From Xestospongia bergquistia (lineage: Eukaryota; Porifera; Demospongiae; Haplosclerida; Petrosiidae): 64,000 bases of DNA. Of the stretch, positions 1 to 29,200 are shown piece by piece. The notes beneath the pieces were generated by a model that was given only the letters and a program-made list of their open reading frames with translations, was not told the DNA's origin and made no database searches. The stretch is from NCBI GenBank assembly GCA_963965975.1, contig OZ014423.1, forward strand, positions 806,001-870,000. The letters run 5' to 3'. The translations under genes and the position numbers were made by a program. Position 1 is the stretch's first letter; each line of letters starts with the position of its first letter.

Positions 1-9792
<9,792 letters not shown>

Positions 9793-10184
9793 TACAAAGT
9801 ATTCCTCGGGTAGAGTACGTTATCACTACAAAAATAATACCTCGTGTGTGTGTGGACGTCTGCAAAACGACAGCTCATTAAAATTATAGTTAATTAAAAT
9901 TAACAATTATTAACCTCGGCTATAATGATATTCATAGTACAACAATGATATGGAGGTGAGGCCCTTCGTATTAAAGTGCTGTGTGAAAGTGAGCACTGCA
10001 ACTTGATCGCCACCGTATTCATAGCTATTAAGTCGCCCGTAAGCAGGAATTAACTATTGAACAACAAGATTGTGAATAAACAAAGCGATCAATCCAAGAA
10101 GCAGACTGCGCATTCATAGTGTTTGCTGTTCGACTGGCGGAAGGCAAGATTGTTCCACAGTGAGTGTGTGTTTGCTGTTCAATA
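9793..10184. promoter_or_regulatory. Divergent intergenic promoter region, Brr2 / PH-BTK-ANK-WD40 gene
   Basis: 392 bp separate the two divergent start codons. The Brr2 start lies in GTAATGGCGGAGG, resembling a YY1-type start-site motif. An ACTGCGCATTC half-site at about 10105 resembles half of an NRF-1 site. No TATA box is obvious. Promoter function is inferred from the head-to-head arrangement. Confidence 0.5.
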
Positions 10185-11125
10185 ATGGCTAGCCCCAATG
10201 GAGTTACTATTTACAAAGAAGGGATTCTGATGAAGCGAGCTAGAGGCCTGCATAACAGAAGAAATATTAAATGGCAGGACAGATACTGTAGACTTACAAA
10301 TATTTCACTTGACTACTTTGACCCTAAGAAATTGGTAAGTCAATGAAATGATGCATGGAGAGAGAAATAGAGAACTTAACTTAAGCAAATGATGTGGATA
10401 TCAAACATAACCCATTCAAGGAAATCCAATCACGCCTTATCATAATGCTATCTTTTCAGTTGACTCTTAATAGTTAAAATATCATAACAATGGCTGACAC
10501 AACAGATATAGTTTACTTTGCTAGTAGTAAGTGCAATACTAGCGTGTTAGACGTGCCTTCATTATAGTCAAGACACACAATAAGGTGATTTTAATAGCAA
10601 GGTCAGTAATTAAGGTCTACTTACTAGCTAAAGTCTTCTTCAAAGCACAAGGATTGTTGCTGTTACAACTTAGATTGCACTTTTGATTAAGAGTATACTT
10701 CCCTTCACACAAAAGACATTTTTTATATTATGTTTGCCAAACATTTGCTCATTTACTACACACCATCTACCTGTTAAAGTCAACAAACATAATATAAATT
10801 GGATTCTTCATACAGTGATGACTTACTATTTAAATATGTGTTGCAAGAATCAGTTTCAATATTCACTTCTCTGTCATATTATGATGTATTCATGTTATGT
10901 CATATTTTTGTTGAGTTATTTACTTACATAACTTTGTAACACAGTCTTTGCAAACAATCCTTAGGCTCTCTCTGTCCTTTTCTGTTACATGTTACAGTGT
11001 TTGCTTGCTGACTACAGCAACTGTTTATTTTCAGTAATGGTTTATAGGTTGTTGTGTGTGTGATCTGAACATCTGTTGACAGATTGTGTTACTGTTATGG
11101 TTTGGTGTGTGTAATAGGTAATAGT

Positions 11126-11173
<48 letters not shown>

Positions 11174-13189
11174 AATGAACCAAAGGGGCAGTTCAAACTA
11201 GCTCAAATTAACATCATAGAAATCATTGCTCACGGGACATTTGACAAATTAAAGGGTCATCCCTTTCAGGTGAGCCACAATAGTAAATGACACAGGGTAT
11301 GGCATGCTTCAAACTTCTACAACAGAGGTATTACTTTACTCTTTATTAGTGGAATGCTTTTAACTAAAAAGTACTATAATGATGTAATTAGTAATATAAT
11401 TGAAACAAATATTCATTAGTTTCTATAATAATTGTAGTTTATATATCACTCATCTGTCTGTCTGTCTGTCTGTTCAGTCATTTAGTCATGTTGCATGATA
11501 GAGAGAGAGAGGGGGGTATGTCATTTGGCTCTTGTCTTGTTGATCATTGCCAAATGATTATAAATTAAGGAAACAGACAATTAATGGATGGAAAGATGAA
11601 TGAATAGACTTAATGAACAATTGTTTATTGTTATATAATACGTCATGTTGTATAATCAACAAGGCAAGGGTTGGGATATACCATTAATGCTTGTTTTGGC
11701 TAATAGAGAACTCACCCACTAAAATGTTATGTTATCAGACTTGTTATCACACACATCTAATATACCCCATTGTAATATCAGCATATAAGTCCCTTAATCC
11801 TATAATTGGAGCTTCCAACAACACTAAATACATCAATGATAATTTGGATTATAACTCAATATATTGGCATAAATTATTTGATTGGTACATTCTTGTGGTA
11901 ATATACTATTGAATTTTTGAACTCTCTATGCTTACAATGACAGCTGCCTAATCCTGGAAAACTATAACTTGTATAAACATCACTGCTCGTAGTTATGCTA
12001 GGATAAATAATAAATTATGTACTTAGTATATTTTTCATCTATCTCTGTTTTTGTTTGGAAAAAGAAACACTGTAAAAAATAGAAAATATCACTGATCCAT
12101 GTGTGTGTGTGTCTGTGTGTGTATAGTTGGAGTCAGAATGGTCTGTTATAATGTTAGATACATTTTACAATCAGCTTACTTGGTGAATTAATGTACAAAC
12201 GGATGTCTTCACAATGTTCGTGTACAACCTTGATGGTATTGTAACCTATCCATGTTCTGTTTTACCTGTGTACAATGATATCCTATGGTTTAAGGAATGG
12301 TCACTTCATTGTAGTCAGTGTTTATTGCTTGTAGGTAGTGTTTCTGTCAGTTTAAGAAGTAATTTTATTGTTTGCTAATGTAGTCTGTGAAATTACTCGT
12401 TAAAGGAAGAAAGAGCACTACAATAATTTTCGTATGAAAAGTTGAGGCAATTAATACATTTGTTAATGTTAATGTGTACCTGACATGTATATCCTTTCTC
12501 AGTGGTAGTTTCTTTATTTGGTGATAGACTTAGGTAGTTAGATTCCTTAAAAAGATAGGGGTGGGTAAGCACCTGGTTAAGTGGGCATGAAGAAAGAGGT
12601 TTGGCTGAGAATAGACTATAGTGTTTAATCTGTGTAGTATCAACTATAATGTCTCTTTGCTCTTTTGAACTGGATCTATACCAACCAGACTACCCACCAT
12701 CTAGAGACTATACATACATGAGATAAATATGTTAAATCATGTCTACTTTGAACACAACACTTGTGAGGTCTCTATTTTCCTCTTACACCTCTAAATCACT
12801 TTGTCTAGTTTTAATAGACAATATTGTCTATACAATGTATCCTTTGACAGTGATCTCATTGCTGTTGTAATATAAAATGGTTGTGAATGAAAATGAATCT
12901 ATTTTCATATTTATTTTGATTCATTTTCAATGTAATATTGTATGAAGCCTAATACAATACATTATATATACATCATATATATATATATATATACTATTAC
13001 TGAAGTAGTTTGACTCAGACTTAAATATATATAAAGTTACCTCATTTTAATACTAGTATAATAATGTCATTATAGTTTTGTCTAATAGTCTATCTTTGTC
13101 ATTTATCTGCTGTTGTGGGTTTCTTTGTGAACTTTTGATATCACTTTTATTGTTGTTTGGTTTCTCATTGACAACATGTTGTCGTCATC

Positions 13190-13232
<43 letters not shown>

Positions 13233-15514
13233 TACTCACTCAATAGATTGGAGATCTAAGTGAAGTTATGTATTTTGCTTCTAAATCTCCTCAAGAACGC
13301 AATGATTGGATGGAAGCATTTCGTTTAGGTAAATACCTTCATTATATAGTATTAAAATATTCATTATTCTCCTTGATGTAGCTGCCATTAATAATGGTAA
13401 CGAATTATTATTAAAACATCATCCTGGTGTTTATGGACTCACTAATAAAGATCGTTGGAGTTGTTGTGGAAGAGCTAGAAGAGAATGTGAGGGTTGTGTA
13501 GACTCTAAGGGTGCGCTAAAAATATTGGGACATAATGTTGACGGTAAATACAATTATATCATAATCATTAATAACTAATTGCTTTCAAATTAATAACTAG
13601 TTGCTTTCGATCTGTTATTTATGTTTGTGGTACATGTCATTTGAATGTGTTGGAATGTTTTTGGTCTCATTGGTACTTAAAGAATGAATCAACACACACA
13701 CACACACACACATATAACTGTATATATAAGTGTATGATGCACATACTGTATATATTGTTAACTAACTTTCCACTGTTTCTAGTTCCAGAATAAACTATAA
13801 AATGATAACAAAAAATTGTTGTTGCTGTATTGAAACCAGTTTTATTTACAAGTTAAACTTGTTTGACATTAAAAAGCCATTTGTTGTCTTAAGCTAGTTT
13901 GTTGTTGATTTGAATAATTTATTTACTAACCTGCTTACTTACCTGTTTGACCTACCTCTTCTTTAGGCAAAAAGGAGCGATCAAAAACCACACCCATGGA
14001 CTTTGTCACTTTAGGGGATGACCGTTCCTCGCCTTCTCCTATTCGAGACTCCAAGGAGGATCTCTCAGGTTCTATCAAGTCAGACATCAGTGATTCAACT
14101 CTCACAGAACCTAATGAAGAACATGGAAGCATAAGACGAACATTTACTATTGCTGACACACCACCTCGACCACAACTTAAAAAACAGAGGTGAATTGTAG
14201 ACCTGCTATAAAGGTATTTTTGATATCTTTTGTAGCGCTAGTGCTCCATCTTCCTCAACAATACTTCCCAAGAGTCCAACATTAAGTGATACTATCGAAG
14301 AAGAAGAAACCAAAGAGGACAAAGAGAATACTGAAAAAGAAAGTCGTCATCCATCATCTATGCACCCACCTCAAATTGATGACATTACTCGGAGTGGTGC
14401 AAGTTCTCCAGCACTCAGTACAGGTTATATGGCATACACTAGTCATGTGATTGTCACATGATCTGTTGTTAGCACTGTAAAACCTTTCATCATTATGGAC
14501 ACTTTAAAATAAATTTCAGGACATTTCTTTTAAAAGTTTTCCTAAAAGTTCATTGCAGAAAGGTTTTGTTTTTTTAACTTGTGATGTCACAATTTACATC
14601 ATTTCTTGTACCTCTACTCCCCAACACATTCTCAACAGTCTAGACACCTATAATATTATAATGCACATTTAATACATTACAATATACATAATATATACCT
14701 ATATAAATTAACCAGTGTGACAACAATGACAATGTTTACATACTTGTAGTATCCTATAGTAAGAATGTGCTAACTAAAATATTCAGAAGGTTATCATTTA
14801 CTAGACAAAGTTACTGTTGTTTAAATGAACGCTAAATAATATAGTTTGTGAGTAAATGCGTGTAGTATAAATTCCTAGTATATATCATTGTGGGTTACTA
14901 TCAGTTACTAATACATTGTTGTTTACTACATGTAACTAGTCACAATATAGACCAAGCCTTTGTTGCTATGATAACAGTGTAGTTTGACAAATGATTTATA
15001 TACATGCCTATCTGTCCATTTTGTCTTTCTGTTGATCCATTTTCATCATATATTCTCTTTCCTTTGCAGATTCTGGTCATGGTACAAGTTCTCGTCCTGC
15101 TTCCATGGTAACATATGAGGGAGAGAACCTCCCTTTGACTCCTCACTCTACTCGATCTACCTTCACAACAGTCACAACAGATTCAGACCCAACCAAAAGT
15201 CTGGGTGGTGATTTGCGATCAAGAAATATAGACACGTTATCCATTTTGTCAGATGTAAGTGGAACTTCAGGTTTTTCAGGGACATTGTCTAATCCTTTGA
15301 CACGTATTAAAAGAGCAGCTCGACCTCAGGTGAGACATGTCTGTCTGTCTGTCTGTCTCTATATCTATCATATCTCCTAGAGTGTTATTCTTAAAGATGG
15401 CAGTGTAATTCTTTTGGAACCTAGTTCAACATCTGAGTCTAATATGGGAGAGGGTATTGCTAAACTACATCAAGCGTGCAAGGTGAGTTGAAGTAGAATT
15501 TGAATATCAAGTTA

Positions 15515-15594
<80 letters not shown>

Positions 15595-18524
15595 TAGGAT
15601 GGCAATCTAGAGATAGTTAAAGATGAACTAGATACAGGTGCTCCTATCGGAGGACAAGAGATATTTAATGGACTCCCCATGTTACCTCTTTTTATAGCTT
15701 TCCTCCATGATCACAGACATGTTAGTTCTCTATTAATATATTTATTTATCTGTGCATTATTACTAGATAATGACATTTTTAATGGATCATGGAGCCGATC
15801 CAAATGCACTTGACATGGTTTCACGATCTTGTCTAATGCACATGGCTTGTCAACGTGGATGTAAAGACATAGTAGAAATGTTGATAAGATATAAGGCTGA
15901 CATTAATATGAGAGTAAGTACTTGTAGACATCTTTAATAGTTGATTCATGGATGCTCTATCTCTCTCTCTCTCTCTCTCAGAATCATGAAGATAATACAC
16001 CACTTTGTGAAGCTAGTAAAAATGGCCACAAAGATATTGTTGAAGTACTCATAGACAAGTAAGTAACCAGGTAAATAGATATATTAAATTACTTTTTCTC
16101 TTAATTAGGGGTGCTACAGTAGATTTTGAAGGTGGCACAAATCACACTCCTCTACATTATGCAGCTGAAGCTGGTCACTATGATATTGTGGAGTTTTTAC
16201 TTAAAAAAGGCGCTAATCCGATGAAAAAAACAAAGAAAAACAACACGGCATATCATTTAGCATTCACCAAAGGTCACACTGAGATCATGAGACTTATTCA
16301 AGATGTTCTCCCGCCCAAACAAAGACCCTATCAGCTCAAGGATGTAATAGAGCTCCCCAGTGAACAGGTTGTGTCCTCATTGTCATTCCGTGAAGATCAA
16401 GGATGTAAACCAGGACTTGTGACAGGATCATGGGATTGTATGGTATGTCACATGACAAATCACATGACAAATCACATGACAGATCTAAGCTATTTAATAA
16501 TACGATAAATTATAAAGCCTTTAAAATTTCCAGAAAGTACTAATGATAGGCACAACTGTACTGGGAAATATCATATAATATGAAGCCATCTTTATTTGAG
16601 ATAATCTCATTGTAGAAGTTAAATGATACACTAACTTATCATTGAGACAAAGAGTACAATAAATGTCTTTACAAACCTATGTTGTTAGTGTCGTAGGAGG
16701 TTCCATCTATTGTACGGCAATTTATGTAAATGTAGATATGCAGCTGTATCAATAGCATATGCATCATTGTTATTGACTAAGGAAATGTTTTCATTACAAT
16801 TGTATTGTTACTTCCTTTATTTGTTTTATAAACTGTTTTATTGTTTTGTATAGACTAGAGTATGGGAAATTAATGAAGAGGGTCTTACTCAAGTGAATGA
16901 AATCAGACTACCGAATACAGTGTTGGGTTTGGCTTACCACACCCCCTATATTGCCATGGGAACGACGAGTATTCAAGTAGTAGACAGTACAAATTATGAA
17001 TGGAGAAGAATAGTTGCTGATGATGTAAATGAAGATGAGAGTCTAGAGGTAAAATAGAGAGAGAGAGAGAGAGTGAGATGACTGGTTATATCTTCTATTA
17101 GGATCCTCCATTACATCATGTTGCTTATACTCCTGATGGTCATTTGATAACAGCTGCTGTTGAGTCCAATATTATTAAAATATGGCCACCCACAACTCAA
17201 GACTCTGTCATTAAACAACCTATAGTTAATCTTTATGTTGAACAGGAGAAATCTAGTGCTAGAAGTACAACAGGTGGAAGTATATCAAGGTGAGTGTCTT
17301 GTTAATAATAGGTGTGGTTTTTAAATGAATTCTAGGTTGTGTTTATCGACTTGTGAAGATGCTCCGTGGTTAGCAACAGTTCTTCAACCTGGTCCTCTCC
17401 TAACTCCGTCTGGTAATAAAAAAGTTCATATCTTTAATTGGAAAGAACATAAAATGTACCACATTATTGATACAGGTATGAATGGATGAATGGACAGACA
17501 AATGGATGGATAGATGAATGAATGGATAGACCAATGGATGGATAGATGAATGAATGGACAGACAAATGGATGGATAGATGAATGAATGGATAGACCAATG
17601 GATGGATAGATGAATGAATGGATAGACAAATGGATGGATAGATGAATGAATGGATAGACCAATGGATGGATAGACCAATGAATGGATGAACTATTGAATG
17701 ATTTATGAATCGTAAGTACTTAACATTCTTCACAACAGGTCAAGGTGGTCTGAAATTTAATGTACACCTTAGTTTCTCTCCAGGTGGACGGTAGGTCATT
17801 TGAGACTTTGTTGACTTTACTGATATACCTCCTCTCTCTCTTAGCTATCTTATGATTGGTTGTGAGAACAAGTTGACTAAAGTACAGAGTGACAATGCAG
17901 ATATATTATTGAGTTCAACATTAGAAAAAAGTAAAATAATATAATCAAGATTGTTCAAGATGAATCTCTCTCTCTCTCTCTCTCAGCTGATGAAATCACT
18001 TCTCTTGCATATTCTCCTTCTGGTGATCATGTGGCTGTCGGATTAGCCTCTGGTGACATAAAAATTATTAATTCTGAATCAGGAATACTTGCATTTACAT
18101 TGAGACACAAGGTCTATATTATATTTTCTCTGTTTCTTCATTTATTGATTTTTTCATCTCTCATATCATAGGATGGAGCAGCTGCAGTCACTTCATTATT
18201 ATATTCACAAAATAGAGGATACATGGCCAGTGGTCATTTACAAGGATTAGTACTACTCTGGGAAGGTAATCATGCATCTATATGTCTGTATCATTCATCC
18301 ATTTATTCATTTATACATCCATTTATCTGTACCATTCATCCATTTATACATCCATTTATCTGTATCATTCATCCATTTATTCATTCATACATCCATTTAT
18401 CTGTATCATTCATCCATTTATTCATTCATACATCCATTTATCTGTATCATTCATCCATTTACTCGTTCATTCTGTTTTTGCAGTATATAATGCACAAAGT
18501 AGTACACGAGATGTCTTTCAATAA
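10185..18524 (+). CDS. PH-BTK zinc motif-ankyrin-WD40 protein (954 aa, unrecognised architecture)
   Basis: Twenty exons join with consistent phases: 10185-10334, 11174-11269, 13247-13328, 13382-13543, 13967-14189, 14236-14423, 15070-15329, 15381-15482, 15598-15720, 15767-15913, 15982-16058, 16109-16442, 16854-17048, 17102-17289, 17336-17475, 17739-17790, 17845-17930, 17987-18111, 18172-18265, 18484-18524. Residues 1-115 look like a Tec/RasGAP-type PH domain (KEGILMKRA start, DWMEAFRLA last helix). A BTK zinc motif follows: HHPGV, then CC, then C nine residues on, with a loop three residues longer than in BTK. Next is about 230 residues of Ser/Thr/Pro-rich linker (about 165-390), then about five ankyrin repeats ([38 protein letters not shown]), then about six WD repeats (VWEI, IKIWPP, LLWEV). 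No kinase or GAP domain. An in-frame ATG at 10164 would add seven residues. Probable role: lipid-recruited scaffold (inference). Confidence 0.85.
11129..11170 (+). repeat. (CT)n tract before a 3' splice site
   Basis: Uninterrupted CT dinucleotides ending 3 bp before the acceptor TAG of exon 2 of the PH-BTK gene; it forms the polypyrimidine tract. Confidence 0.9.
13193..13229 (+). repeat. (CT)n tract upstream of exon 3 acceptor
   Basis: CT dinucleotides about 17 bp upstream of the acceptor at 13246 in the PH-BTK gene. Confidence 0.9.
15518..15592 (+). repeat. (CT)n tract before a 3' splice site
   Basis: About 37 CT dinucleotides running directly into TTCCTAG, the acceptor of exon 9 of the PH-BTK gene. 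Confidence 0.95.
17476..17690 (+). repeat. Intronic GGAT/GAAT minisatellite
   Basis: Variants of GAATGGATAGACCAATGGAT and GAATGGACAGACAAATGGAT alternate with GATAGATGAAT spacers, giving a higher-order period of about 32 bp. It fills most of the intron between exons 15 and 16 of the PH-BTK gene. The Ile/His/Ser-rich antisense frames here are not genes. Confidence 0.9.
18270..18470 (+). repeat. Intronic CATCCATTTAT-type minisatellite
   Basis: Repeated CATCCATTTATCTGTATCAT and CATCCATTTATTCATTCATA units fill the last intron of the PH-BTK gene. Confidence 0.9.
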
Positions 18525-19009
18525 ACTGTTAATAGATTCTCTTCATTTTAAAATGCACTACTTCTCTAATGTGTGTGACATCACAAAATATTAATATTAA
18601 CATTATATGTGCTATGTTAATTGAAATTTTTAAGTTTTTTGTAAATAATTAAAAATTAATAATAAAGTGTGCAATAATAATAATTATTATAATGTTGAAA
18701 TGTTTTTTGACTGTTTATAAAAACTTTTTTTGTCAATTTTTTATTAAAAATAAATTGACACGTTAATCATTCCCAAAATAATTTTCTAGCATAAATTTAT
18801 GTACCATATTCACTTCAAAATAAAGTACAATACGTTTGATACGTTTTTTTATTTCCATGTTCTAATCTCCAAATTTTAAACGAGATGTTGTAACACGTGT
18901 CACTACAATTATTAATACAATATTATTACCTCACATCATACAATTTTAATAAATTAATATAATATCATTAATAAATGCATTATGATTGAGTCCCTAGATT
19001 GAAAATAAA
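18525..19009. other. Intergenic, convergent 3' ends
   Basis: 485 bp between the stop codons of the PH-BTK gene and mitochondrial HSP70. AT-rich, with AATAAA on the plus strand at about 18521 overlapping the stop and TTTATT-type signals for the minus gene. Nothing else recognised. Confidence 0.6.
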
Positions 19010-22193
<3,184 letters not shown>

Positions 22194-23028
22194 GGTTCAC
22201 TGCGTTTGTAAGGACACACGTGTGCTGATGCAATTCACGCATGCGCATATTAAAACTGAGCTGTAGCAATTATAACAGTGGCCATAATTAAGAGGAAGTA
22301 GTGAATATTCATTAAGAGTGATAGTACAATAACCGACACAATACGTATAAATTGTTGAACTATTATAATTACACTTACATTGGCCCAAAATCCTAACAAA
22401 AGCAACATAAAATGAGTAACTGAAAACTCTTATATTATTTGTTAAACTCATGTAACAACCAATTTTATAAGTTTTAATGTTTGAAATTATCATTTCACAT
22501 TGTTACACACACAGTCCTCTAGTCAACTTATTACTGATACTTAATGGGGAATCAACTATCTGGCAGCACTTGGCTCAGGTGCTATACCCAATAAAATTGG
22601 ATTATGTGACCACGTTTACTGAAATATATTGACTATGAATGAAAACTTTAAAATGATGTAAAACTTGTTCTATATACACAGTTTATAACAGTTCAAAGGA
22701 TTAAATGAATCTGTTCACTAATTATGCTTTTAAAAATAGTAGTCACACAGTATTCATATGTTGTTATGTAACCAGTCACATACCAGAACAAAATGGGAAT
22801 GTAGCGATGGATTAATTAACAATGAAATGTCTGTCTGAAAGATCAGATCAGTTCGTGTGATTAGCAAGCAATCATCTTTTATCTGGTTAAATGTGATAGT
22901 AGAGAGGCAGAATATCAACTGAATGTCAAAGTTTTATATCAAACTTTATTGTTTGACAATCAAAATCATTACAGAGTAAAATATTGGTAAATGTAACATT
23001 TCAGGATCTGCCATGTTCTTAATCTCAT
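22194..23028. other. Intergenic: mitochondrial HSP70 promoter plus remnant 3' part of the HSP70 duplicate
   Basis: Upstream of the HSP70 start are CACGTG at 22217-22222 and ACGCATGCGCAT at 22237-22248, an NRF-1-like palindrome. Just below 23029, antisense DNA still resembles the next HSP70 exon (ATGAGATTAAGAACATGGC against the DEIENMV codons of the intact gene), but out of frame and after a stop. The remainder, about 22260-22980, shows nothing I recognise. Confidence 0.6.
22237..22248. promoter_or_regulatory. NRF-1-like palindrome at mitochondrial HSP70
   Basis: ACGCATGCGCAT matches the core of the NRF-1 consensus YGCGCAYGCGCR. It lies 44 bp upstream of the start codon of a nuclear-encoded mitochondrial gene, a classical NRF-1 target class. 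Confidence 0.55.
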
Positions 23029-26073
<3,045 letters not shown>

Positions 26074-26238
26074 CTTTATGAATCGATAATGCAACGTGTT
26101 GAGGAAATACTTGCTGGCGAGAATACGTGCGAAGTCGGAATTACGTATAAGACGTCGTCGGAAAATTGCGCATGCGCAGATGTCACTAATACGGATATTA
26201 CCACTAGTCCTCTACAGTTTACTGTCGTAAATTCATAA
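26074..26238. promoter_or_regulatory. 165-bp bidirectional promoter, HSP70 duplicate / DCTN1
   Basis: Head-to-head start codons at 26073 (-) and 26239 (+) flank a perfect 12-bp palindrome TGCGCATGCGCA at 26167-26178, which fits the NRF-1 consensus exactly. No TATA box seen. Confidence 0.65.
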
Positions 26239-29200
26239 ATGGCAGAAGGTTCCTCCTCAGACTGGATTAGACCAGGTGTCCGTGTCTCGATCAAAGACAA
26301 AAACTTAGAGGGAACGGTGAGATTTGTGGGTAACACTGATTTTGCCCCTGGAAAATGGGTAGGTGTAGAATTAGATGACCCTAAGGGCAAGAACAATGGT
26401 GTTGTGAAGGGCAAGGTAAGCTAAGCACTTCCTACTCACTGTGTCTAAGCCAGTTTTTGTTTATATCGCAGACTTATTTTGAATGCCGAGATCAACATGG
26501 TCTCTTTGTTCGATCCACTCAACTAGAATCTATTGGAGATCCATCAACTCCTCTCTCGAGTATCCCCTTACCTAAATCAGTGGTAAAACGATCATCCTCT
26601 GGAAATAAATCACCAACAACAGGGAGAAGATCTCCTTTAGTAGGTTCCCCAGCAACTAAGAAATCTCCTAAATCTTCAAAAACTGATCCAACCCAGTCCC
26701 ATAGCACTACCCATAAACCTGCCCCACCCACCTCTCAAAATCCTCTCAAAGAAGAAAAAGAAGAAGTAATTGAAAAGCCGGCCTCATTTGCTGTGAGTGA
26801 ATGATATGTTAATATCTACTTATTGACCACACCCACTAAATATTATGTGATCATACTTTCTTTTATAGCCCCCGCCCACAATATCTGTGAGTGGAGCATC
26901 AGAGGAGGTACGAGATTTGCAACAGAAGTTAACCATTTTACAACAAAAGAGATCTGAAGACAAAACGAAAATAAAAGAACTAGAAAAATTCCGACTACAA
27001 TTTCAACAGGTCTATTTTAGATAGTTAGTAACATTATTACTAATTATAATTGTAGATGATTGAGTATAAGACAAAATGGACAGAGTCTCAAACTGAACTA
27101 CAACAACAATTGAAGCAAACAAGGAAAGAAGCACGAGAATTTCAACTACAAAAAGAACAGATTGAAGAAGAATTGAGAGAATTGTCTGATGCTGTAGAAA
27201 TTGCTACTCTGGACAAAGAAATGGCTGAAGAAAAAGTTAATACTTCCTTCCATTATTCATTATTTCATAATTCTATTCTAGTGTGAAGGACTCCAGGCTG
27301 AGAATGAGGCTTTAAAGGAGAGAATACAGGAACTGAGTATGGACTTAGAAATTCTTCAAAATGAAATCAGTGAATCAGGCTACGAAGGTGCAGCTGCCAG
27401 TGGTCAGCTAAAACAACTTGAGCAACAAAATGCCCGTCTGAAAGACGCCCTTGTGAGGTAAGAAAAATAGGTTTGGCTATCACACACATACGCACCCTCC
27501 CTGTCTCTAGATTGAGAGATGTTTCAAATGAAGAGAAGGCAGAACACCAACTTGTTGTCAAAGAGTTAGAAAAACAAACTCAATCTTTAGCTTTAGTTAG
27601 GGAACAAAAGAATCGACTCGATGAGGAATTAAAAGTAAGACAAATGATCTGATCACATGATAGTCATGTGACCATACATTGTTATAGGCAGCAGATGAAT
27701 TGATTACTTCACTTAAAGAACAAGTAGATGTTGCCATGGGAGCAGAAGATATGGTAGAAAAACTAACAGATAAAAATCTTCAGTTAGAAGAGGAATTAGC
27801 TCAATTAACGGAGACTGTGTCTGACCTGGTATGTGGTATACTTGTCAAAATGAAAAAATAATTAAATATTTCTTGCAGGAAGATTTGCGGGAACTTAGCG
27901 AGCAACAAGAGGAGATCAGAATTGAAGTGGAGCATGATTTGAGAGAAGAATTGGACCTCAATATGAACAATATACGTCAAATGGAACGACGACTTGAGGC
28001 CTCTCAAGAAACTATTGTAGACCAGCAGCAAACTATTGAAAAATTCAGAGAACTTGTTCGTCAACTTCAGGTAACTGGAATATGAACGGAGTAACAAGTT
28101 ATGTGTCATACCTTTATAGGCAGATTTAGCAGAATTAAGGAGACAACCAAAAGGTGAAGAAGAGCAAACATTACCCCCTGTTGCTCCTGATACTATGTTA
28201 AAACAGTTAAAGTCATCTGTTGTCCAAGCTTATTCTAGAGTAAGTTAAAAATGACAAACTATTTTGATGTTCTCACGTAGACAATTGATTACGAGTTGCG
28301 TAAACTAGAAACTAAACAATTATCTGATATGATAAATCATTTGAAATCATTCTTACCCAGTTCGTTTCTTGTTAGTGGAGGTGAGTGATGTTTGAAATGA
28401 TCATGTGATAACCACGTGACTTTATTAGGTGATTATGATGCACTTAATGTAATCATGTTGCTGCCAAGACTTGTCTTTAAGGCAGACCTAATTATAGATC
28501 AACTGAGACAGCAGGTCTGTATAGCTCATCTCTATCTCTATCTATCTATCAATTACCTATCTTAAAAATTTAGACTGCCATGGATGATGCTTTGAGCTCA
28601 CCAAGTTCTCTCAAGAACAATGCAAAGAAGGATCTTCTAACATATGTAGCTTTTCTGATATACAAGTTGTCTTCCTTACAGCTGCTTGCTAATAGAACCA
28701 TCAGGTATTAATATATATATAGTATATGATAAGTTATTTTTTTATTTTACAGAGCACTATATGAATGTGATGTTCAAACATATCGTCAAATTGGTGGGTT
28801 AAGAGATGATCTTGCGCTCCATGAGAGAGCTCTAGATATCCTGATTGAACTGCTTAAGAAAGAACAGGTTAGACCAGTTTATAAAACTAGTTTGAAGCTA
28901 TTGATTTCCTTTAATCAGTTGGACGAATCTGTACCTCTAAATGGAATCGAGAAAGCCATCAATCATTTTGAGGTAACCATAGCAACATTACTTGTTCTAT
29001 TTTGATTCTATTGATCTGTAGAGTCTTTTACAAAGTCGTCTCACACTTGTTCCAAAGTGTGGTCAGATGGACCTGTTTCAGGACCAAGTTAAAGTGGTGT
29101 CAGGTAGCTGTGATTATTGTTCACTTGAAATGATACGATTGCAAGCATTCACTAAAGTAAAGCTACAGTCATGTGATGGTCATGTGACTAACACATTGTA

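Noticed and set aside
10185-10334. Tec-family kinase call from the PH-BTK start
   Set aside because: The full spliced frame contains no kinase, SH2 or SH3 motifs; ankyrin and WD repeats follow instead.
17400-17733. Ile/His/Ser/Pro-rich antisense frames
   Set aside because: Translation of the GGAT-type minisatellite in a PH-BTK gene intron.
18223-18594. Frames rich in HPFI and YLYHSS
   Set aside because: Read-through of the last intron of the PH-BTK gene, which is a CATCCATTTAT minisatellite.
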